Below, piece by piece: positions 13,040 through 24,564 of a DNA stretch of 64,000 bases. Source of the stretch: Tubulanus polymorphus (taxonomy: Eukaryota; Nemertea; Palaeonemertea; Tubulaniformes; Tubulanidae); NCBI RefSeq assembly GCF_964204645.1, contig NC_134028.1, positions 7,791,001 through 7,855,000 of the forward strand, read 5' to 3'. Numbering within the stretch: the first letter of the stretch is position 1; every line of letters begins with the position of its first letter. The notes under the pieces were generated by a model that ran no database searches, was not told the origin of the DNA, and saw nothing but the letters and a program-made list of their open reading frames with translations. A program made the position numbers and the translations under genes.

Positions 13040-14020
13040 TATTGGTGGATTTACTGAACTACGGCAAGCTTACTTTCCGGACGTTAGTTATCGGTGTATT
13101 CTTCATAAATTCATAAATTGTAATTTATGTAATTAATCTACCTTCTGCATACGAGTATCATATTGAAGTCAACTGATGAAAAACTTTCCAAAAAACACTG
13201 ACATGATTATCGGACACAAATACAGTATAATGGTATTGTAGCAAACAACTCACGCGGGTCAAATATATACATAAATGTTTTTCGCAAAATTACCGCTTAA
13301 TCTGTGATACTCGAGAATGGTATGCGTAATTCAGTTGGCAATTCATATACGGAATGAAAATAATTGAAATAATTATGATAATGATGGTAGATGTAGTGAT
13401 ATAAATGGGGATTTTTCAATTATGCATTGTATCTGTATATAACGGCTTTTATCCGACTGATAGAATATTAGTCCATTAGATCAGAAACTTGTAGCTTCGT
13501 TTGACAGTAGCCAGACTGGCCGGGGGAACGATTTTCACGAAAGTGGAACGACCGACATTGCGTGTACCGAAGGTACGAAGCTGTCCTTGGGGCGGGTTAT
13601 TTGAATAGTCACTATACATTAATTGTTACTACATTCTGGTGTTATAACGTTGTGTATACGGCCTTACTCTTCAACCGGTTCATCAATCCAGCGAGATGTC
13701 ACGCTCAGTAGCTGGAACCGACCTGCGTGCTGTTGCGACTGGCAGCAACTAGTCGCACACAGTCGCTGACAACCGCATCGCAACCGACTTGCGCGGCCAC
13801 TTGTGACGCAACGTGACGATCGCGTTGCGTCGCAAGGTCGACCTACGCCCGGCTTAACATGTAGCTAGCATTTAGACCAAGGAGGCGAGAAAAAGGCAGC
13901 TGGAGTGTTGAAAACACAACATGTTGAGATGATATAGTCTAAGAAGCATATATATCAAGATATCTATGAAAAGTGTGAATTTATTTTCCTAATCAAGTAA
14001 ATTATAATGGCAACATATTT
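13040..14020. other. Intergenic spacer between the astacin paralogs
   Basis: It holds the promoter side of paralog A and the 3' end of paralog B; an AATAAA on the minus strand at 13985-13980 lies 36 nt past the stop codon of B. At 13690-13850 a locally GC-rich patch is dense in GCGAC/GTCGC words and can self-pair. No coding exon is seen. Confidence 0.4.
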
Positions 14021-17000
14021 TCAGATTTCATATTCCATATCTTGAGCGTCGCATCCCTGCATCTCCCAGCGCGCACATGCCTTTTTATGTGGAGTCCATA
14101 GTTTAGGATACATCCGAACATAAACGGCCTTGAACTGCTGACTGAAGTAATTTGAATCTTTGTCAAAAACCTGAAAATTATCATTTGATTGAATATTGAG
14201 AAATCACGGAGATAAAGTTAGTCTTAGATATATGTATAATTCCTGAAAAAAATTACTAGTCATTCTGAATAAATCTGGTTTTACAAACCCATTGATTTTT
14301 TCATATGAAAAATAAGATTTTTTAGATTCAAATAAGATAAAATTAAATAAGATAAAATGAAATTTCTTACAGTATTTTTGCTTCCTCTGTGGAATACATC
14401 ATACCAGTGTACCCCATCAATGCTGTACTTGAAGGTCGCTTCTTTTACATGATAGAAACCACTCCACGCACCCCACAGAGCTACTGTGTTAACCACTTTG
14501 GCGCCTCCTTTGAATTTCACTTGAACCCAAGAGCCTTCGGCCTTGTTTTCCGCTGAGCACCACTGATTACAAGATTCGGTGGTTTTTGCCACATTTTCCG
14601 GAAGACATTTTTCGCTGTAACTGGACGCTGTGTATGAGTGACCTTGACCTCCTTCAAGCAGGTCATTCGACGAACAAACTAAAGTAAACAAAATGAAAAA
14701 CTTCAAAGATGAATAATTTTGCGTTCATTCCCCACGTCTGTCATTTCCATCAGCCTATAGATATAGATAAGTGTAAGGACTAGCTTTGGATTTACCCTTC
14801 GGGATCAAATATCCAGATGTACATCTACCACAAGCTCTTGGACAATAAACCCACATCCATTTAGAATTTTTGCTGCATTCTCCCGCCTTCGCCCATTTTT
14901 CACATTCAGTTCTTTGGTCGACACAGCCGTGGAGACATTGTTGACAAGATACTGGACATTGTGACAACATGTAAACTGGGTTTTTAGCACATTCCCTTTG
15001 CTGCGCCCAAATTTCACACTTTTTATTGACGTCTTTACAGGGAATACACGTCCCACAAGATAAAGCACAGTTAACCAACATGTACTTTGGGTTTTTATTG
15101 CATTCCTTCGTTTTAGCCCATGCACTGCATTTCGTGTTTTTATCCTCACAATCTCCTAGAAATGAAAACGCATGTCCCATTATCTTGAATAGTCCTCTTG
15201 TTGACATGACAGCTCACAGAGAAAGACCAAACTTACCTTGGCTAGCGTATTTCATTTCCTTGTATTGCTTGCAGCTGCCCGGTAAAAGCGCAATATCGTC
15301 AATTCCCGCTCCCGGGTCCGTACCTTTCCCCGGAGACCACCAGAAATATATCACTACCTAAAACGCAAATAAAGTTGAAATAACATGTCCGACATTTAAA
15401 TGATTTGAGAGTCAAGATGATCAATTACCTTATAAGGAGGTGTGACGCCTTTGAAATCTGTTATGGTCTCTTCAAACAGATTCCAGGGTTGACGATTGCT
15501 GAGCATTCGCAGCATTGACCAACCGGCCACCTTCTGGTTATTATGCGCACGTAGTATTTTAAACCCGACAACAACCCCCGGACTCCCTCCTTGAAAAAAT
15601 AGAATATTTCGAAATATGATACAGAAGAATCATATATGTATGTGTGCGTCTTGATGTGGGTTGAATTTAGTTGTAAATGATAAGAAAACAACATCGGTTC
15701 TAACAAACAAACCTCGATACATCGACTGGTAATAGAAGCGTAAACAACGGGCCCCGGCTGTAGATATTGTAGGTGACATTATCCAAGCTTCGTAACCCTT
15801 CTTGTACCATTTATGGTTTGCACCGCTCCAAAAATAATGGCCTTTCTCACTTCCTAACGTGACATCTGCTCTGGGTACGTGGCCCGACGATTTATAGTTT
15901 AACACTTTCAATGCCGAAGTGAAGTCGACAACCATTCCGTTGAATTTATCCAACTGTACATTTTGCACTTGTCGCAACGGGCAATACGTCGATCCAAGTT
16001 TGTACTTTTCAAAATCGCATGTAAAAAAACCTTTAATGATAAAGAGAATACACAGATCCTACAGTGTTGTTACAAGCGATTTAATGATTCAAGATTTTCG
16101 GAAGATTCGTTTTTACCGTCACAGGGCCATTGTCCGCACGGTTTTGAATCGACGGAGTTACCGTAACAGGGTAGACCTCGACCTGACCGCGCAGGGCTGT
16201 TGCATAATCTTCTCCGAGTCTGCAAACCACATCGCCCCGGGCAATTCGACCATCCACCCCACGGAGACCAGGCACCATTCGCTGAGAAACAGAGAAAAAA
16301 AAGTATTCCGCAGAACACACCATGGTTATTACTTAGACCTTCTAATGTTTCAGTTCTAATGTTGGGTTTTGAGTTTGATATATTATATATTGGTGCCTCT
16401 TAACCTAAGAACTTCCTGATAAGGTCTTAGGTTTAGGGAACTAAGGTTTAGTAATACTGAAAGCAGACTTCGGCAATCCTTACAATGTTCACACCAGCGT
16501 CCAGCGACGTTTTCAAACGGACATTTACACATTATCAATCCGTACAAAGTTCTCACACATTTTCCACCATTTTTACAAGGATTCGGATTACAACCTGCGA
16601 AACGAAAGCAGTAATCGATATCAGTTATTTTCTATTCGCTGAAGTGTATGACAAATTCCCTTTTTAAATGATATACACTTACTGTGATCTTTTTTCAAAT
16701 CTATCTGTAGTTTGAAACCTCTTCGCTGACCTCCGCTATTAGTTCTTAATACAAGCATGGCGTTATTGAACATCGTTTCAAACGTTTTCTTGACACCACG
16801 ACCACAATATCTGAAAAGTATTTACCATTGATGAAAATATTTGATTGAATGCGTTCGTGAGTGGCTTCGATATACGTACGTACCTGGGCCCAACGTTACC
16901 TAATCCATGGTACCGTACTTCCAGACTATCTTTACAACCTGTAGGGGACCCCTCCACGTCAAAATCTAAGAACTTTATTGTCATTATTGACCCTTTCGGT

Positions 17001-20000
17001 GCCTGCAATCAACATAGAATTGGAATGTCATCAAACTTTATCAAAACTGAATAAAAAAACAAGTGCTTTCGTTTTCTATGTTAATTAAGTAAGCGGGCAC
17101 CTTGACTAGCCATGCACAGGTCAGGCCGTTTCTATAGTTTCTAGGATAGCCTGGTGACGTCAGAACCTTATTCCCAGATACATGGATAATTCCACCACAT
17201 CCTTAGAAAATGTAAATAAGATAATTATTTCTTCATATACATTTGAGGCGTTATTTTCGTTGCGTATTATAATAGTTGCCATTTACCTGTTGTTACTTGG
17301 CCACAATCTGCTCCACGAACGAAATCTGGACAAACACATTTACAATTTTTATCGAGATAACCCTCATTTAAACATCGGTTTGCCCCACAACGTGCTGGAA
17401 AATTACATTTTATCAGTATCTTCAATAGCGTTGTGAATAGAACCTATAGCTAGGGATGCCTAGTGAATGAATGTATTGTTCAGCCAACAGTACTATGATT
17501 AGATGGGTAGCGGTGTGCGCTTTGACGCACACTAGATGTTTGCTGGTGCGCACACTAACAACAGATGGATCAGGTTTCAACTAGTATTAAAATAAATATA
17601 ACTCATAAACATTACTAGAAAAGAACAACTATACAAGCTAGGGGGTAAGGTAGCGTAAGTGGCGAGGGTCTGAGCACACCAAAAACGGCCAGGTTAGAGA
17701 AGGATAGGGGGAAAGTTTGGGAATTTGAGGAATTTTGGGAAATAGAATATAAGTCGAGCTACGAGCGTAGCTCTGAGGTTTTTACAGAGAAAGAGAATGA
17801 CTAGGAGGCTCGAGGTTAGAAAGTGAAGAGAGAAATAAAGCTTTAAGACAAGCACAAAGTGAGATCATAGGGGATAGAAGCGTTGGTGACAAATATATAA
17901 TTTGTGGAAGATTTGGGAAATCCGGATCAAGCAAACAGACGAAAGAACCAGATAGATAAGTCAATAAGTCATAATATACACCTGCACATTTGTATATATC
18001 GTTTAGTTGTTTCTTGTCGTAAAATGTTATAGCATTCCCTCCCGTCGTAGCGAAGTCCATCTCGGGGTCAATCGTAAACATGGCCGGTCGTCCACGCGAT
18101 CCCTGAATGATATCATATATATCAGTCAATGCTACTCTGACGTCTTCATAACGATAGATTCTTATTTCTTTAGTCGACCCTTACAGATCCTCCGTAAGCC
18201 ATTACAGACCGATAGTCAAACGGTACGTTGTCTATGGTATCACCGTAGGCATACTGAGATGGATCTACGGTATATTCAATTTCAGCTACAATGACGTAAG
18301 CAGATCTGTCCGTCCTCTCTTGTTCGTGCCAGCATCCTGTAGCATGAAGGGTCTCGTGAATGATGGTTCCGGTCTGTATAGATAATTCATACGTAAGAAG
18401 TCTGTTGACATTTTGAGATTTATCATTAATCGTTTCATGCGGCTTTACACTAACATTCATGCAAGCGTTGGTTCCTTTTAATCCCAAATTTGTCCCAGTT
18501 CCTCTTGTTCCCTGCCCTACACCGGATGAGCAACTGAAATGGCAACAGAATGAAAATGTTCTTGATATGAATATGTTTAATTGTGTACATTCCTTCTGTT
18601 CAAATAGAGGTCTTATGCGCCGTACAATTGAACGAATTGTTTAGATCTATTTTTGCGTATGAATATCTTTCAACGAAATAGAGCAACTTCTTTGGAAAAC
18701 TTGTAGTTACCCACTCGCAGCACGGCTATACCGAATCATCTTTCCCTTCTTTTCGCAATAACTTCGTTCGCTATATCTCAAACAAGTCGTCGCCATTATT
18801 TTGGCTATACCTGCACGCACTTTTTGTTTTTCGGAGTACGTGAAATATCCTTCGAAATTAAGAATACTTCAATCAGTGAGACGGATCAATTAAGACAGCC
18901 AATTCTGTTAGTGTACGTTGGGCCGTTCTTATAATGCCTATCACCATGAATGCATGGGCAAAAGAAAACTTTCATATTTCAAACCAAACATTTTCTAGTT
19001 GTAACAAGATAAGTGTTGACACCTTGGACAATGCATTTAGCACGTTTTCGATATTTCTGTAGAATTAGAACCTACCAGGAGTAAAACAATACGGAATGAA
19101 ACCGTTCGTCCATAAAGTGCCCTTTTGCGCCCATATTTTTCGTTTCACTATTGTATCGTTGCTAGGTATTTGTAGTTCTGATCCGTCTGCAGTTCTCTCG
19201 TCTGTTTTACCCAGATTTTCGTCACTTATCAAATGTTCTTCTCCAGGATTATCCACCTATCACAATATATATATAAATCGAATCAATACCCGTCGTTTAA
19301 AGTGTTAAAAATATAGCCAGCGAACAGGAAACCTAACTGCGAACCTGTATGAATATTTCAGTACCATTATCCCAATATCGCATAGAATTAGCGATTTCAG
19401 TTTTAAAGCCCTCCACGTCAAATACATCCTCGTTTGAGTCGATTTTTATCTACGAAACAAACAAAAAATATAATTAACCTTTACGAGAGAAATCCCACAA
19501 TAAATTCAGCCAAAGATAAAAGTTCTTGCATGAAGTGTATCAATTTTGAGCAACGCAGGGCGGATCCAGGGGCTATTTTAATCTCCAAATTTAAAAGGTT
19601 CTATTTATTAATGAAGGGCAAGGATATTTAAACGTGGGGTTTGGGGTCCACCCCTAGCTTAAAAAACTAAAAATCAAAGTGGAATTTTAAGATTGAAATC
19701 TGTGAAAAGTTTTTTTGCCCTTTAAAAAAGGGCCATTTTCTTTGTTCTTTTTACTTAACGTGCCTTTTCAGTTGGATAACGTGCCTTTTCAGATGGTGGA
19801 CCTTGGGCACCTAGGGTTGTTCTGTAAAAAGTGCCCTTTTTCTTGCGATCTTCCGGAATTTGTTAAAAAGAATTTGTCCCCGTATAGGCCCATACAAGTG
19901 CCCTTTTATTTGTTCTTTTTAATTGGATATATTTATGTGCCTTCTTATCTGTCTTCACAAATCGTCTCAAAATTTCTTTCGCAAAAATCTACTACAATAC

Positions 20001-20729
20001 TTTAATTTTAAAAGGGCATTTTGGAAATTCATATTCCTTCCGGAAGGCATAGAAGGCGAGCTGGATCCGCCCCTGCAACGTTTCGGCTAGAAACTATAAG
20101 CAAAGAAACATATATTTTTGCTATTAGCTATCACCAGGCGTTCCATAATTTATTGTGGTATTTCCGTTCGTTTATTAATAATCTTCTGGACAGCTGTATC
20201 CAAACACCTCGAGCAAAGGCCCACGCAAATTAATTACAACCCTTTGTAGAAAGTTTTTCCCGTTACGGCACGTCAGTTTTATGATACACATATATAATTG
20301 ATTCCCTACCTGTTCGAGAAGTTCAGTTTGCTCTTCTGTAGTAAGTTCACTGCTACAGTGTACTGATACGATTCCCAATAAAAAGAACACAAAAACCGAC
20401 CTGGAAAGATGTAGCGTTGATCTATTACGTTGCGATAGGTTTTCGCAATAATTGGCTATAAAGCCTGGGCCAAGGCTAATGGGCATTTTAGTTCACCAAG
20501 GTACGATGGAAACACTAGGATGACTGTGGAGACATTCCACTGCCAGGACTGGGTGAATGAACATTTTAGTTTATACGTCCAATGATGCGATTTATGGCGA
20601 AAAATGTGTTGTCAAACGGAATTATTGATGCACTTTTTAGGAATGAAATAAACATGATTATCCCGTGTTAGTTATATGATGTAATAAAATAGGCAGTTTT
20701 GGAATATCATACCTTCCAGATACGGCCAT
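14021..20729 (-). CDS. Secreted multidomain astacin metalloprotease, paralog B (20 exons, 1023 aa)
   Basis: Exons (minus): 20729-20713, 20400-20310, 19449-19345, 19256-19076, 18849-18711, 18533-18455, 18373-18185, 18102-17982, 17394-17287, 17201-17101, 17002-16884, 16810-16683, 16594-16484, 16281-16117, 16030-15713, 15589-15429, 15357-15237, 15155-14796, 14678-14371, 14170-14021; 3072 nt, in frame. Domain order and intron phases match paralog A throughout. The zinc motif is HETLHATGCWHEQER (His210, Glu211, His214, His220) and the Met-turn is SVMAY at 260-264. The first exon carries only 17 coding bases, completing a leader MAVSGR followed by a hydrophobic core and cleavage near HCSS; an ATG at 20486 would give an alternative leader without splicing but a worse signal peptide. 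B differs from A by small in-frame indels in the protease, MAM and C-terminal exons. The head-to-tail arrangement on one strand indicates tandem duplication. The copy looks functional: no frameshift or stop was found. Confidence 0.88.
19556..20075. mobile_element. 520-bp TIR element with 5-bp target duplication in intron 2 of astacin B
   Basis: The left end CAGGGCGGATCCAG at 19556 and the right end CTGGATCCGCCCCTG at 20061-20075 are inverted (one base shorter on the left). Both flanks carry CAACG directly next to the element, a plausible 5-bp target duplication. The inside is T-rich with repeated TGCCTTTT/TGCCCTTTT words and has no coding capacity. This looks like a non-autonomous cut-and-paste element. 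Confidence 0.65.
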
Positions 20730-23700
20730 AGTACTCGGAACAACGGGTAATATCCAAAGCGAATAATGTAGGCCTACCGCTTCTGACTACACTGAATTAA
20801 ATGTTTCGAGTTAATTGTTCAGCCGGGTCAAATGTGCTTGCTAAATTGTTTATAGACCCATCATTAACTGTAGGCTACAGTGTCGACTAGGGCTAGAAAA
20901 GTAGGGGTTGTATGCGTGTAGTATTTCTCTTCTATCATACTTTTCTATGCTTCTAATCGAATGCCGGCCGGAATGAGAGTGACCGAAGGATGAAATCCTA
21001 AGTGACCCAAGACACAAAACTAAGACTAAGACGAAGGGTATTGAGCGTTTAAGATCTCACTTAAGCCAATGGACCAATTACCCAACGGGTCTATTTTGCG
21101 ATTCGACCCAGCTATCCGTTTAATTATCTTTAAAGAATTTGGGATTCGAACCCACCGATATCAACGCACCAAAACGATTGAATTGAATTGACAAATCAAT
21201 GATGTAGCGCGCGTCTCAACGTTCTCAGTTAAAGTTCAGTTTATCCAGTAAGGTAACGATTCATACTGCTATTTCTTGTATTAAATGTGAAAGCGGTTTC
21301 AAGTCAATCTAACAGTCTAAGATCGACACACCTGTTGACTTTTGTTAGACACAATCGACAACTGTCAAGTCGTCAGTGCCTGGTGGTAGGGATTTCAGGT
21401 CACGTGATCAAAATGTGTCATAATTAGCGTTTTCCTCGCTTCAAATTTTTATTCACTCACAAAAAACGCATTTTATATCCGATTGAAACCAAACTTGCTC
21501 AGTATGCTCAATTTACCGGTTATTTGTTGTGGTGTAAATTTCATGAGTGTATCTTGCGTAGTTACAGAGAAATAAATCGTAGTTCAGCGCGCATCGCCGG
21601 ATTTCTAGGAAACAAAATGGCGGCCATGTTTGAACATGCATTTTTCAATCACGTGAAAACCACATGCAATTTTTTAGGTCAAATCCGCAAGCCCGCTGTT
21701 GATTGGCTGATTATTTGACCTCGGAACATTTTAAAAACATTTCTCGGCTATAACGTAGTGGTGCGTACTTTTTTGCCCGGCCGTGTATTTGCTATTTTCA
21801 AGCGATGAACGTATTTCAAAGCTTCAATATGCGAAAATTATAATAATTGACAAAAAGTACACCCATACGTTTCAAAATTGAATACTTAATTAATCATTTT
21901 CTTTAATTACTTTTATGATTGATTTAGTAGTCTTTCGCGGATTTTGACCTAAAGTTGGCGAGGTGCTTAAAATTGTTTACATCCGGGTCACTTCCGGCTC
22001 CACACCGGCTGCCAGCTGATCAATTAAAACACTTCCTGGTTCGTTTTTGCTACTCTAAATGGCAATTTAGCAACTAAAACGACAATGTTACTCAATAAAT
22101 TCATTCTTTATTAAGAAATCGGCCAAGTATAAGTAAAATAATGGCTATCGAATGGCAAATTCTTTTGTATTTTCCAACAGAATCCAGGCCTTGTCTTGCT
22201 CAAATTTTTTCCCAAGCAAAAATTTACTTTTCCCAATCTCCTTTGCCTAATAAGTTGAAATATTCATCTTCACAATTAAAGGAAATGCTAGGATAGCTCC
22301 TGAAATGAAATTTACTTATTTGACCTTTTTTGACTCGAGGCCTCGTAGGCCTACCACTGCAATGTAACTGCCGCCAGTTGTGCAGTAGGCCTAAAACACC
22401 CAATCAATGGTTTTCAAGCCAAATGATGTTGGTCACCAAAATCTAACCTCTCATAGGCCTACGTAGGTCTATCCTCTTGATGTTGTGGAATATATTACTC
22501 AAAATCAGAAAAAAACTATATAACTAAGGCCTTGAGATTTTGCGTTTTAGTAAAAAAGACTTTCGGCTCCCGAAACCTCCATCAATAGGCAAACCAATAC
22601 AGCTTTGACTTTGATGACTATGAGGTACTAATGTTTCATGGGTGGCCATACTGATGAGTGAAACATTTTATGTTAGGATTATTTTCACTAATCGGCTAGG
22701 CCCTACGTTGTGAAATGATAGATGTGAACACGGATGTCCTAATGTTCATGATTGTGCATCTTATCTTCTGGGATCAATTTTTACAGACTAATACTTTGTC
22801 TAATACATTCAATTGAGCTAGTTTGTCATCATTCTTATTCAATAGAAGAAACTTCCAGGAAAAAGACCTTTCATTAGATACCAAACATGACATACTTTGT
22901 TGAAATTGGTCACTTCCGATGAAATATCGACATAAAACAAGATGGCCGCCTTCTTGTGAGCCACAATCTGAGATATCATGATATAGATATTTTTTCGAGA
23001 TGTCTTTTAAGGATCTCTGAAAGAATAACAAGGGTTTACACATTCATTTTAATACATTCATTTTTTCTGAACTTGATAAATCTTTTCAAATGATTGTCTG
23101 ATTCTTCTGCGGCAAGTGAGGATCTGAAAATATAATGATTATTATTAGTATCTGAGCATCTCAAAATGCAGGAATATGATCTTAGGAACATTGAGATATT
23201 CTAGAAGAGGAATTATTGTTAACAATATAGGCCTAAAGGCCATATCAAATGAGCTATTTACAATTCAGTGGAAGTTAATTAGATTCAAGATGGCCGCCTC
23301 AATACTCACCTTATGGTTACCACGGTAACCGGTATAACCTAGTTGTTCGATGTCTCCATTGCATTTACCTCAAAATTGATATTGGATGTATTCCAGTATC
23401 ATTTATCTTGAAAAAGAAACTCTCATATAGTGTATTAATGGTATTGTAGTATGTATTAATTAGTTAATGAGTATGCAAATTAGCCTAATTTACATATTTG
23501 CATAAATACTTCTAGAATCTCAATACTCTTTTTACCAACAACGTGCTGAGCAAGTTTGGTTTCAATCGGATAGAAATTTTGGGAGATATATAAGTTTTAA
23601 TGTTGAATTTACTACTTTAATCAGGCTAAAAAGCAGTAAAACCTAGACACTTCCTGTCTGACTCTTTAATTGGAAATGAACTAGAGTGTATTGCGCAATC

Positions 23701-24542
23701 GAATGACAAATATACCCCAAATTTCCACCCTTCAATTGCTTATAACTTTTGAACCGCTTGACCGATTTTGATTCTGTAAAGTGCTATATCCTTATGCTAT
23801 CCCCTTCTTCATTTTAACCTATTAAAAAGACACATAGGACACATAGAAATTTTCAACCTGAAATCCCTACTGGTGGGGTGGGAAGAGGGCTACCGCCGTA
23901 CGTACGTACCGACGTTAGGCGCCTAGACCCCTAGACCTAGTGAAAGTGAAACTGGAAAATAAAACTTTTTTGTTTTTTTTTGGAAGTGGATAATTGTGCC
24001 AACCAATGTTAATGGGTATGTATGTAGGCCCATGCGGCATAGTAAACGCTATTTCGTTGACACATGATAAGGCAAACTACTAAGAAATAATGAATACAAT
24101 TTGAGGTAGGGCCTATTCCAGCCATATCCGGGTTCAAATCCCGCTCTATGCTCCTATTTTCTCTATCTCTATTTTCCACACTTTCCTTGAATTTTGTAAG
24201 TTGCGCAGCGCAGTGTGCATGCTCGGCATCAATAAGCCAATCAGAACGAGTCATTGGAAAAATAGCGTTAGGCTAACAGGAATAATATATAAAATAATTG
24301 GCAAAATGTCGCCACCCTAACAGGAATAATGCTGTGTTGGCAAAATATCACCTGCCTAATTCTTTTCACCTGACGATGCGTTAAGCCCACTATGATAAGG
24401 TGCTCAATTTAAGAAATTCAAAGAAGTAAGGGATAAAAAAATGGGAAAATTCGGGATTCTAACCCATGACATCAGATGACATCAGATGACATGGTAATAT
24501 CGGCCAAATATCACACCTAAGTTGTGCAATCTATTTATTTCA
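20730..24542. other. Intergenic 3.8 kb with decayed dispersed repeats
   Basis: No gene seen. Two inverted copies of a motif around CGATTGAAACCAAACTTGCT lie at about 21479-21505 and 23548-23575, and gene-poor repeat words with GATGGCCGCC occur near 21616, 22940 and 23288, suggesting one or more old repeats across 21450-23620. Isolated GGTTCGAATCC-type words (minus strand near 21140 and plus strand near 24130) resemble the B box of tRNA-derived SINEs, but no matching A box was seen. The stretch includes promoter sequence for astacin B (low side) and RNF216 (high side). Confidence 0.45.
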
Positions 24543-24564
24543 GAGGCAACAATTCGCGTAAACC

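Noticed and set aside
6364-15155. Calling the ShKT-bearing genes toxins
   Set aside because: ShKT modules are common in non-venom astacins and other secreted proteins. Here they are internal modules of large proteases, with no venom-specific evidence.
16070-16323. Overlapping frames in the TSP1 exon of astacin B (and 7652-7968 in A) as separate genes
   Set aside because: They are shadow frames of the TSP1-coding exon, which has the domain motifs and conserved phases in another frame.
21125-21165. tRNA gene or SINE from a perfect B-box word (GGTTCGAATCC, minus strand); similar words near 24130, 24450 and 35130
   Set aside because: No A box, no cloverleaf and no CCA-side pairing could be found, so at best these are SINE scraps.
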